Source of the DNA: Arachis hypogaea
Lineage: Eukaryota > Streptophyta > Magnoliopsida > Fabales > Fabaceae
Length of the DNA stretch: 64,000 bases
Assembly (NCBI RefSeq): GCF_003086295.3
Contig: NC_092040.1
Coordinates: 54,353,559 to 54,417,558, forward strand
Reading direction: 5' to 3'
Shown: positions 1-10,192 of the stretch, in pieces
Numbering within the stretch: position 1 is the stretch's first letter
How the letters are laid out: every line of letters begins with the position of its first letter
Notes under the pieces: generated by a model
Told to the model about the DNA's origin: nothing
The model's database searches: none
The model's input: only the letters and a program-made list of their open reading frames with translations
Position numbers and translations under genes: made by a program

Positions 1-149
1 TAATATCAATGAAACATGTTTTCAATCATAGCACAAAATAAGGAAGGAAAATGTAAAACATGCAATTTCAATGAATAAGTGTGAGAATTATTGGATAAAA
101 TTTACTCAATTAAGTACAAGATGTACCACGAAATAATGGTGCATCAGCT

Positions 150-1520
150 ATTGAACTGACGTACTACTCGATCCACCTGATGCCACTCAACGATAGCGAG
201 GCACAGTAGTGGACAGACAACCGCCACCGAGGCATCCGCCTCTGCTATCGCCAGTGGAACAAGCCCAACCAACTGTGGGTCAGCATATGGAGTCCACTCA
301 ACCTGTTCACAGAACACAGATGCACGACGAAATTCAGATAATCATATGCAATAGGTACAACAGTTAACTAAACATTAATTTCTTAAAATTAAACATTAAA
401 CAGTTACATTCAGCATCCCAACTCCGTTCAGCATAGGCTTGTACTACCTCAGCCTGCTCTCACCTGTGGCATTGTCTGGCCAGTACTGAACCCACCTACA
501 CAACCAACAACTATAATATTTTAGCCTTTATTATTAATAAACAACTTAATAATGAGTTAACTAACTTTGGTAAGTGTTTATAATACCTCTCGACCAGGGA
601 AAAGCGACGAGCATCAAACCTATCGGGCCTTACTAACGAAATACGGTGGTAGGCCCAAGAAAGCATCAAGCTGACGCATCCTCCCAAGTTGCACTAACCA
701 TGCTCCGTGGCCCAGCACATCTGGCGGTACAGCCATGCCAGCACAGCCGAACCCCATGTCAACCGGCCACATGCATCAAGGTCTTCCAGTAGGGGAAGCC
801 ACCTGATATACACCCGAGAGTCAGATGCATCGGGGAAGAGGATATCGCCTATCAACTGCATGATGTATCATCTTGTATATCTCATTAGCCGCTCCTCTGT
901 GGCATCCTGCTCTAGCTCTCCACAAACCGTGTTGTGGAACAAAGTGAGCTTGACAGTCCACTTCGTCTATGACTGTCTGTCCATTGGGCTAGGAACAACA
1001 CCTAGTGTCTACTCACATAACTCCTCAATGGTCCGTTCCTGGTGGTGCTGCTCCCACCCACCTATGCATCCGTTCACAGGATCACCATCAATCCTGAGTC
1101 CCAACTGATATGTCACGTCCTGCAGGGTGATAGTCATCTCCCCGCATGGTAAATGAAAAGTATGAGACTCAGGACGCCACCTCTCTATCAACGCCGAGGC
1201 AAGCGACCAATCATGCTCGAACTCGACCATGTATGCGACGTACTCAAACCCGACTCGTCTCAGATATGGCCTAATCTGCTCCGACGGCCGTGTCATCAAA
1301 TTCCATCTGGTGCGCAAGATCTGAGGCGCCTACCAAACGAAAAAAATTTTAATGAAAAAGGTTACCGTGAATAAATACAATAGCAACTTCACTTTTTCTT
1401 CAATACAATAAAATAAAAAAAGGTTAATAATCATACCACTCGATCAAGCCTCCCAGCGAGGTGCTCAACCTGATCCAATCTATACATCTCATGCTCATAC
1501 CTCAATAACTGCTGCTCCAT
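150..1520 (-). pseudogene. Plant mobile domain (PMD, MAIN-like) gene, decayed
   Basis: On the minus strand an ATG at 1520 opens a short exon (to about 1439) reading MEQQLLRYEHEMYRLDQVEH. After an apparent intron the main exon (about 1329 downwards) carries typical plant-mobile-domain sequence: RWNLMTRPSEQIRPYLRRVG, an ALIERWRPESHTFHLPCGEM block, then VTYQLGLRIDGDPVNGC. The same frame continues past 1009 to about 590 with recognisable family sequence (ATEERLMRYTR, DILFPDASDSRV, LPLLEDLDACGRL) but four in-frame stops. Further pieces at 410-500 (QYWPDNATGESR) and 150-310 (VEWTPYADPQLVGLVP) look like the next exons. PMD proteins are plant nuclear proteins, some in silencing, that are often carried by transposons. 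No inverted repeats or transposase are visible here, so I call a pseudogene rather than a mobile element. Exon limits are approximate. Confidence 0.75.
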
Positions 1521-2400
1521 CGAAACACAATCTAATAAAATAAAATCACATACTAGATTATTAAAAAATAAACTAAATGAAAAATGGCTTATAAAGCTAC
1601 TAATTATAACCTTACCTTATTTAGCTGACCTCGTCATGTAAGTAATTAATTTATAACTAACTCAACCCTAAATTTTATTGCTCACGTAATTACCTTCTAA
1701 TTCACAACACAATGTTATACCTATAACTAAATTATCTAATAATATACTTTCTTATATTCTTTAATTTGTTGATAGGCAGCCACTATACTAAAAAACAGTG
1801 ACATAAAATAATATACCTAACATAACAATACTAAAAAGTACGTCTAACTAACTAACACGTAAACAATAAATCTGTTATTCTAACTAATAAACGATCTATA
1901 CCGAACAATTTTATCTAACATGTAAACAGTAAACCAAGTTAACATAAAAAAATAGACTATTATTTACTAACTTGGAACTGAGACAATCGTTGACACTAAA
2001 CTTCATAGATGTCGAAAAGGCAGAAAAAAGTAACAAAAAATTTGGAAGAGATAATAAAAGAAGAAAGCGACAAACTAAAATGGTCCCCCACTATATATAG
2101 TGTGTTGAATTTATCATAGAATTCGCCGAAGGACGGTGAACGACAAACTCTATAATTTATATAGAGTTCACTGGAAGCGCAACAAACTTACTGTTTATAA
2201 AAAAAATTCGTATTTTCAAAGATAAACCTAAAAGTTAATTTTTAAAAAATATTTATTTATTTTATTTTATAAATGAAAAAAATCCTCATTTATTCTATTT
2301 TTTTAAAAAGAACTTAGGCTGTTTATCCAAAGTGACTGAACAAACAAAAGGTGTATAACCAAGAACCATCATTTCAAGTTTTGTGGGCGTTTTTGAAAAC
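1521..2400. other. AT-rich intergenic spacer between two divergent genes
   Basis: No coding sequence is recognisable. It separates the minus-strand PMD pseudogene from the plus-strand VTI12-like gene. A palindromic TATA-like run (ctatatatag, 2091-2100) is present but lies about 570 bp from the PMD start, so its use is unknown. Confidence 0.5.
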
Positions 2401-2700
2401 AAGTCCTTAAGTTCTTACCCCATTTCCCTTTCGCTCTTCCTCAGACCCAACAACTCAAACAACCACAACAACCACAAACTCGTCCTTTTTCAGATCCTTC
2501 ACTGCATCATCGTGATCTTCACTCCCCAAATCACTAGATTCAACCTAAGTAAGTAATAGATTAATCAATCCAAACAAAAATTCCCACTAATTTGGTCTCT
2601 TCTATTCCCGATTTTCTTATTCTTTTCCACTTTCCCCCAATTTTATTGAAAGGTGATTTTTCTATTTGCGGTCTTGTCTCAACAACAAGACAGCATAAAG
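2401..2700 (+). promoter_or_regulatory. Probable promoter-proximal region and 5' UTR of the VTI12-like gene
   Basis: The stretch is pyrimidine-rich (ccatttccctttcgctcttc) and rich in caaccacaac-type sequence, as is common in plant 5' UTRs. A strong donor-like gtaagtaa follows aacctaa near 2545, and acceptor-like sites occur close to the ATG at 2701, so a 5' UTR intron is possible. The transcription start cannot be fixed from sequence alone. Confidence 0.4.
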
Positions 2701-5700
2701 ATGAGCGAGGTTTTTGAAGGGTACGAGCGCCAGTACTGCGAGCTCTCTGCAAATCTCTCTCGCAAATGCAGTTCAACCTCTCATCTTTCGGATCAAGGTT
2801 CTCTCTACTAACTCTCGTCAAATTAAAAATCTCAACTTTGTTGTCATTTACCACCTATTTTCTTTTCGTTTGTTCTGATGTCTTTAGTATGCATGTATCT
2901 TCGGTGTGTTGAGGATCTTTAGATTAGCTTAATTTGGGGCTTAAAATACAGATTTTTAATTTCTATGCAGTATGCACTGCACTGGCATCCAATCAAGTGC
3001 TATAGTGCATATGGAGGTTAACTATTTTTATCTATATGGCTGCATCTGAGTGGATTTTAGTCTATAGAGATTAAACTCTTGAAAGATATAAGAGATCGTT
3101 TCGCCCGAAGTTAATTATTTGTTATTACTAAAATACCGAAGTTGGATGCAGATTGCAGAGCTGCTTAATGTGATTTATATTTGCATGCGATCTTCCAAAT
3201 TATCTAGTAGATTGGTTATGAGGAATGTTAGAATTGGTTATAACTGAGAAAATCGGGGAATTGAACAGAGTTTTGCAATACTGAATGAAAAATGGTGTCC
3301 TAAGCAAGTACAGTGCATACAATCTACTGTTGAGTGGAATGGAAAAATGTGTCCTTGAGATTGCTTCTGTGACATGAGCATGTCTTTTTTTTCTTTTGTT
3401 TTTTTATATCATTACTCTGTAAACCTGAGGATGTCTACAACTCATGTCTAAGTTGATATTAAGTTCTAGTAACTGATTTTTTTCTTTGTTCCGTAATCAT
3501 CACTAATTTCAGATCAGAAGCAGCAAAGCCTTTCTGAGATTAAAGTTGGACTAGATGATGCCGATGTGCTGGTATAAAATTTTACATTCTCCTGGGTTTA
3601 GGGCCTTTTGCTAAGTATTATCTTCTATTTGTTTCTTTATTTCTCTTGTCAATCTAACTTTGTCTCCAGATACGGAAAATGGACCTTGAGGCTAGAAGTT
3701 TGCAGCCAAGTGTAAAAGCAAATCTGCTTGCAAAGTTGAGGGAATATAAATCTGATCTGACGAAGTTAAAAAAAGAATTTAAGAGGTTAACATCACCTAC
3801 TGCTGATCAGGCTGCCCGTGAAGATTTGTTGGAGGCTGGAATGGCTGATGCACATGCAGTATGTCTTTAATTCTAGACTGTATTACTTAATTGTAGATTT
3901 ATGTTTCAAGTGAAAAACCAAAGCTCGCAATTTTAAACTTGCATGGTTAGAGAATCCAAGTTGATAGAAAAAAGGTTTCTGTTTTAATTATGCTCACTTT
4001 ACCCTATAATAGTTTATTATAATATTAGATATTTGTTTTTCCTTCTTTTCTATATCTCCTTAAGTTGGATCTTCTCTTCAATAAACCTTGATCGTCTGCC
4101 AAAGTAACTACCATAATGGATCTTCAGCTTTCAAAACGAGATCAGAGTTCTATTACTATTTTGTAAAATATTCTCTCAGCAGCAAAAAGAATGAGCTAAA
4201 TATTATACAGATAAGGTTGTTGTGATAGATGAATCACACAACAAAACTTGGAATGAGTTCACTAGGGAATGATAGGATTCAGGTTGTAACAAAATCGGTA
4301 GGCTTTATTGATGAACTAGGGATTGTAAATCACAATCCCTTATTGGAATACACTGTTAGAACTACCAACTATGGAGGGAGTTCTTCCTCTCCTATATTAA
4401 TAGATCTAATAGAAATTTCACAAAAAAACTAAAACTAACTAATTGACTAGTATTTATAGGCAGCAACTAGGACTAAGACTATTGCCCTTATGCCTGCCAG
4501 TGCAGCTGAAAGGGAACAAACAACAATTAGGAACTAAAACCCGCAAGTAGACTACTTACTTTTCTCTTGTAAACTAAACCAAACTGGTTTCTATCATTAC
4601 TCCCCCCTTGGACAACTACCTTGTCCTCAAGGTGGATCTCTGGAAAGGAGCTCCAATTGCTCCACTGCCTCCGGGACTGCTTCGTGCTCCAACCAATCCC
4701 CCTCTTAAGCCTCAGGTTCCATAATCAGCAATTTGAATTCCTTGTTTTTGCACCCATGCTTTGCTGAGTATGGTTTGTCGTAGAAAAGGCATTCACCTTG
4801 TGCACGTTTAGAAACTAAACAGATAGCCAATTAACAGCAATTAGGAACTAAAACAAACTAAAACCAGCAAGTAGACTACTTACCACTCCTCTTGTAAACT
4901 AAACCAGACCTGTTTCTATCAGAGAAAGTTGAGGTAATGCCTATTGGGGCTTTGGTGGTAAAGTCCTGTCGTAACTAGCTTAGTCATGTGATGAGAAGAC
5001 TTGTAGGAATTTCAGTTTGAATAATAGATCAAACGGAGGCTATCAATGGGGCAGAGGAAGACCCCACAAAAAAGAACATGGGAGAAAAAGGGGGGGGGGG
5101 GGGGACTTTAGACAAAGTCACTAAAAAATATTTTAACTTTAATGGCTGCCTATATTTTATAGATGTGGTTTATGATGGGATGCAATAGCATAATTTCGTC
5201 CATGTAGTTGACTGCACCTAATGGGAAAATGATCAATTGTTGTTGTATAACTGTTCATCTAATAAGTAATAATATTAAGGTACTTAGTGTTTGATATATT
5301 TAGCCTTTCTTTGTCTTCAATTCTGGAATACCTGTTTATAGCTCCTGGACATTACTGAAATTCAAGGAAATATCTCAACTGTGATTGAATGTGGGTTTAC
5401 TCATAATAATGCCTAATTTGTATAATGATATAGATATGATGCTGTTAGCCTATCTGGGATGCATTAAATGTATAGTGACTACATTTTCCATTCTTTATGT
5501 AGCTTTTGATCTATGACCTTTTCTCGTGGCATGCATATTTGATCACTTATGTTAGAGATCATTATGCCTGTGATGAGAAGTGGACTGATTCAAATAGCAT
5601 TGATGATGTTTGCGCATGCATATTGGCCTCATTTCTGTCTTATCATAGTACTTTGTGTTTAAAAATTTGAAATTAATAGGTTTTGAAGTTGATTGCATTT

Positions 5701-6549
5701 ATTAAGAAAGTTTAGTTGCAAATGCATATCCGGAATTCTCTTCAGCCTGTGCCATATTTTATTTTTATGAATTTTAAAATTATCACTTGGATTTGGTTGA
5801 AATTGAACACAAGTAGTGCAGCATGTTGTTACTATTTGGTGGAATTTTCTTATTTATTTATTTATTTATTTTCATATATGGATTATATTTCAGGTATCTG
5901 CTGATCAGAGAGAAAGATTAACTATGTCAGTGGAGAGATTACATGACTCGAGTGATAGAATCAGGGAAAGCCGAAGAACCATGCTTGAGACGGAAGAACT
6001 TGGTGTGTCAATCCTCCAAGATCTACACCAGCAGCGGGAGACTCTCTTGAGCTCCCATAAAAAAGTAGGTTGTTATGATAATGCTATTCTTTTGAGATTA
6101 TTTCAATATACCTTAAAGTTAAGTTTTTGTCGTGGTATGTTAAATGCTTTTAGTGATGTGCTTATACATGATTGAATAATCTACACTGTCGAGGCATGAC
6201 AGGCATCAATTTATTATACTTTTTTAACGGTGTTCTCTTTAGGTTCTACTTTGATTTATTAGGAAAAATATAATGAGATGCTCATAGTTTTCTAAGGAGA
6301 ATGATCCTTGAAAAGTTGATTCAAAGCCCTGAATATGATTTAGAAGTTTAGTAAAAATTGTTGATTAATGGTCACTTATTTTCTTATGCCTTGCAGCTTC
6401 ATGGGGTAGATGATGCCATTGACAAGAGTAAGAAGGTCTTAACTACCATGTCAAGAAGAATAACTAGAAACAAATGGGTTGTTGCATCTCTGATTGGAGC
6501 TCTTGTTTTAGCCATAGTAATTATTCTACTTTACAAATTATCTCATTAG
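2701..6549 (+). CDS. VTI12: Vesicle transport v-SNARE, VTI12-like (Qb-SNARE), five exons
   Basis: Five exons with GT/AG borders: 2701-2797, 3513-3571, 3670-3858, 5894-6064 and 6397-6549. They encode 222 residues, the normal family length, with phase kept at every junction. The product begins MSEVFEGYERQYCELSANLS, has the conserved MDLEARSLQP stretch, a SNARE motif around residues 125-187 with the central ILQDLHQQRE segment, and a C-terminal anchor at about 200-218 ending YKLSH. In plants VTI1 proteins are Qb-SNAREs of trans-Golgi, prevacuolar and vacuolar fusion; VTI12 is also linked to storage-vacuole traffic and autophagy. The MSxVFEGYERQYCELS start and YKLSH end favour VTI12 over VTI11 or VTI13. 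Intron 3 is about 2 kb because of a retrotransposon remnant. No break is seen, so it is probably functional. Confidence 0.93.
4223..4921 (-). mobile_element. Internally deleted Ty3/gypsy element, reverse orientation, in intron 3 of the VTI12-like gene
   Basis: Read on the minus strand, 4596 to 4223 is a complete 374-bp LTR running TGATAGAAAC to TCTATCA. It holds a TATA box (cctataaatac) and an AATAAA signal. Just before it is a purine tract (ccaaggggggagtaa) and the tail LEDKVVVQGGSND, as at the end of gypsy pol. Only about 200 bp of internal sequence remain; they include a gag zinc-knuckle remnant (SAKHGCKNKEF). A partial second LTR follows at about 4800-4921. The body from late gag to the end of pol is therefore deleted. 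No matching target duplication was found. Confidence 0.8.
5090..5104 (+). repeat. Poly(G) run of 15 in intron 3
   Basis: Fifteen consecutive G after gagaaaaa. It lies inside the VTI12-like intron, downstream of the gypsy remnant. It may be a sequencing or assembly weak point. Confidence 0.9.
5850..5872 (+). repeat. (TTTA)n microsatellite at the end of intron 3
   Basis: About five to six TTTA units immediately upstream of the exon 4 acceptor (cag at 5891-5893), adding to its U-rich tract. Confidence 0.85.
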
Positions 6550-8204
6550 CTATTAATATGCTCAAGTTACGTCTGGAGGGAAGTGATTCTTCTCTGCTTT
6601 CTGTTCTTGGTTGTAAATAGGAACCCCTACCCTATTATCTTTACATTTATTTCTGCATTGTGACTTCATGCTATGCTATGTTTTCAATGATAATTTGCTT
6701 TTATGCTCTAAATAGGAACCACCATCATACCTTCATGAAAGTAATATTGTTTCATTAAGAAACTTTCGTGTTTCTTGAAGTAATATATTTCTCCTACTAA
6801 TGTATGTGACTATTTTTGATATCAAGTTATATCGAATAGTGATCGATTATGAATTCAATAACATAAATGACTTTTTCATTATTATATGTAAATATTTTTC
6901 TATCCGGCTCGCGACATATGACGGTAATCTTTCTCTATCTGTTAACTGTTTACGTTCAGCACGACAGGTTCATATTACACAGATACTATATAAATATTTA
7001 CTGAGTCCCATAAGTTGATCGATTGGAAACTCCTGATGATTAGTACTATTATGGCTGTAGCATGACCTACTTAGAGTTGAGATGTTACAATATTAATAAT
7101 GAACTCTTGGAAAATTTCCATTATACTAAACCTCTAATTTTTTTTTTCACATGATATATAATCTGGAAAGTAAAAATAATTAAAAAGCAATTGGAAAGGC
7201 TAGTTTGCTAATTAAATGAGAATAACAAAAAAGAATGAAATAGTTAAAATAATAACAGCAACTTTACCTTTTCACAAAGTAATGGACAAATTTGGGTGAT
7301 AAGAAAAAAAAAAACCCATGAGCAAAAGACACTGCTTAGGTAACTTTGGTCTCTAGAAAGATAGTTGGATAGATAGTTTTTTAATACATCTCTAAAAAAT
7401 TTGTTCTCGATAACTTAGGTCATCGAAATAATCTTTTTTATTAGACCTTTAAAGAATCTGTTCTTGACAAACTAGATCATAGGGATGAAATTAAAATAAC
7501 AAACACTAGAAGTTAGTTTAGGCTGAATCTTTTAATTTATTAATGATATAAGTAAAACAAATCACTCAATTCACTTGAATACACATAGAAATTAGTGCAT
7601 TATATGCACAATAAATTTTATTCATAAAAAACTCCATAAAATATTTTACAAATGTGCTTAAATAGAACTAATTGATTAGCCTAAAGTGGGTCAGATTTTC
7701 TTAGAATAAAGCTATAAAATTTGAAATTTAACTAAAAATATAACTCCAAAAATAATCCTAACTAATTTAAATTATATTCGATCTGATTAGATTTGATCAG
7801 ATTTGATTTAAATATTAAACACCTAAAGATATGATAATTAATTTAAATTTAAATACATAAAAGTACTACTCAACGGATTAAAATTAAATTAAATCTTTTG
7901 ATAAATCCTGACAATAAATCAGATTTAAATTTAAGCTATCCTATTTAAAATTTGAACTAGTAAAGACAATAAGTCCAAAACTGCTGGCACCTTATGTAAT
8001 TTCTGAATCTGAATTAAATTCAACTTAGTTAGATGTGGTCTAAATTTAGTAAACTCCTCATGGTTACTTGCATTCCACGTAACTTGAGTAAACTCATATT
8101 CTTTGTGCCCTAAGTCAATACATTTGTTCTTGAGATGAATTCTTGGTCTACTTGATCTCCAAGGCTCGTATTGTAATGATTCGTAATCTTTTTTTTTTTT
8201 TTTG
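6550..8204. other. 3' flank of the VTI12-like gene and AT-rich spacer
   Basis: The first 200-300 bp should hold the 3' UTR; no single clear AATAAA stands out. The rest is AT-rich with only short open frames and no recognised domain. No RNA gene or mobile-element terminus was found up to the Mutator-like element. Confidence 0.5.
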
Positions 8205-8466
8205 AAAATTTAAGGGTTAAGTTCGATTTTAGTCCCCAACGTAGAGGTCAAAAATTGATTTCGTCCCCTACTTTTTTTTTGCTACAAATTGGTACCCAAA
8301 GTTTCAGTTTGTTTTAAAATCGTCCTTTTTACCAATTTTATTTTTTTATTACCAAACTACCCCTCATTAAAAAAATTATAAAATAAAATAAATATAAAAA
8401 AATAAAAAAGAAAGCAAAGAAAGGGATACAGATTACAGAGAAAGAAGGGGAGTTGGGGCGCGAGAA

Positions 8467-8503
8467 AGGGGGGTGGGGGTGGGGGAGGGGGAGGGGGCAG
8501 GGA
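8467..8503 (+). repeat. G-run tract with quadruplex potential inside the MULE
   Basis: At least five runs of four or more G separated by one or two bases (ggggtgggggtgggggaggg style). This fits the usual G-quadruplex pattern on the plus strand. Similar but looser G-runs recur at about 8828-8980. Confidence 0.75.
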
Positions 8504-8507
8504 AGGG

Positions 8508-8578
8508 AAGCCGCACCGCTGCACCGCCGCACCGCTGCACCGCCGCACCACCGCACCGTCGCACCGCTGCCCTGCCGC
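8508..8578 (+). repeat. CACCGC-type minisatellite inside the MULE
   Basis: Degenerate tandem copies of gccgcaccgctgcacc, period 7-8 and 15. They produce low-complexity open frames in several phases, which I do not regard as genes. Confidence 0.7.
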
Positions 8579-9567
8579 CTATGATCCGCCGCTGCTCCTC
8601 CTCCTCACCCTCACCGGCCGCTTCTTATTCTTCTTCTTCTTCTTCTCCGCCACTGCTCTTCCTCCTCGCCCTCACCGCCACCGCTTCTTCTTCTTCTTTT
8701 GTGAACTGAATTTTTTTGTAGAATTTCTGAATCTTTTGTGAAATATTGTTGTTACTGAATTTGGCTTGAATTTGGAATATTGTTGGATCGGGGGAGAGAA
8801 AGAAGGGTGCAGGGGTTATGCGAAGAGAAACGGGGGAGGGGGGAGGAAAGGGAAGAAGGGGGAGGGAGGGGTGTTGAGGAAGAAGAGGGGAAGGGTTTTA
8901 TGCGTAAAGTAAAGGGAAAAGGGAGAAGGGGTTATGCGAAGGGAGAAGGGAGAAGGGGGGAGGGGGAGGGGGGTTCGGGAAGAAGAGGGGAAGGGTCTTC
9001 GCCGTCGCCACCGCCGTTCTTCGCCGCCGCCACCACTGCTCTTCTTTACTCGATGGCCGTTGCTCGTCGTCGTTCGGGTGGCTCATCGGATTCTGCTTCT
9101 GCTTCCATCATTCTTCTTCTTATTCTTTCATTCTGCTTCTATTATATTTGTTGATTTTTTATTGTTGTTGTTTCTGGTTGATTCTGATTCTGATTGATTA
9201 TATTGTTTCATTATTATTGTTATTGTTGTTCTGTTTCTGTTTCTGCTCCTGCTTCTTCTATTTCTACTTGATTCCATTGTTGATTCATTGGTGATTTATT
9301 GTTGTTGTTGTTGTTGTCCTACTACTGCTTCTGTTTGATTAATTGATGTTGTTGCTTTTGGTTCTGCTTGTGCGTGCTTCTGCATAATTTTGGGGAAGAA
9401 GGGGAAGAAGAGGGGAGGGAGGGAGGGAAGGATATTTTCATCCGAAGGACGATTTTAAAACAAACTAAAACCTTGGGGACCATTTTGTAGCAAAAAAAAA
9501 GTTGGGGACGAAATCGATTTTTGATCTCTACGTTGGGGACCAAAATCGAACTTAACCCAAAATTTAA

Positions 9568-10192
9568 ATATAGATAAGTTAGGGTTTATTTTAAGTTTGA
9601 GCTTTTTATTTTTAAAAAAATTTATTTTAAATAATTAAATTGATTATATAACAAGTTGATTCTAAATCAATTAAGATTCTTATATAATTTTATTGTAATT
9701 GTATATCTTGTATAATTAAAATATGGGTATTTGATAAATGATAAAAATGGCATAATTTAATTTGAGTAATTAATATTTTAGGTTTAAATTGTATTTATAG
9801 AAGATGATTTATTTGTTTATTTTATAATTTAAATTAAGAATAATGATTTAAATTTATTGGTATGTTGATAAATAAAATTTTATATGTTTTTAAAGTAATT
9901 TTACTGTAATATATTTTAATATTAAATTATTATATTATCTCAAAAATTTTGTAAAATTCATATATTACTCATATATATTTTACTCTAACTCTAATCCTGA
10001 ATTTCTTAAATTTACCACACTATATGCTTCTGATATCACTCTTTTACTCACACGTATTCTCACAATCGTCAACTTCACCAGCTTAACAAAAAATATGCGT
10101 ATATTTAAGAGTGCTTAAATTTAAATCAATATAAATTAAACTGCTCATTCAATTCAATCCAAACTGAAAACGATTAAAATTGTAACATGTTG
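9568..10192. other. AT-rich spacer without recognisable genes
   Basis: Very AT-rich DNA with no open frame showing a known domain and no element terminus that I can recognise. Confidence 0.5.

Larger units (their letters stand above)
8214..9558. mobile_element. Non-autonomous Mutator-like element (MULE) with long TIRs
   Basis: The ends are long inverted repeats of about 110-120 bp. The left one begins GGGTTAAGTTCGATTTTAGT and the right one ends in its reverse complement, finishing CGAACTTAACCC. A perfect 9-bp direct repeat AAAATTTAA flanks it (8205-8213 and 9559-9567), which is the Mutator superfamily signature. The 1345-bp element encodes no transposase. Its interior is unlike the flanks: GC-rich, with G-runs, a CACCGC minisatellite and TTC/GTT-rich sequence. 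It may hold captured host sequence (Pack-MULE), but I recognise no gene fragment. Open frames inside are low-complexity. Confidence 0.88.

Noticed and set aside
5716..6175. Open frames extending from intron 3 into exon 4
   Set aside because: They include intron sequence (TTTA repeat); splice sites define the real exon 5894-6064.
8338..9197. Several overlapping open frames in the MULE
   Set aside because: All are Ser, Pro or Arg/Gly low-complexity products of GC and TTC repeats.
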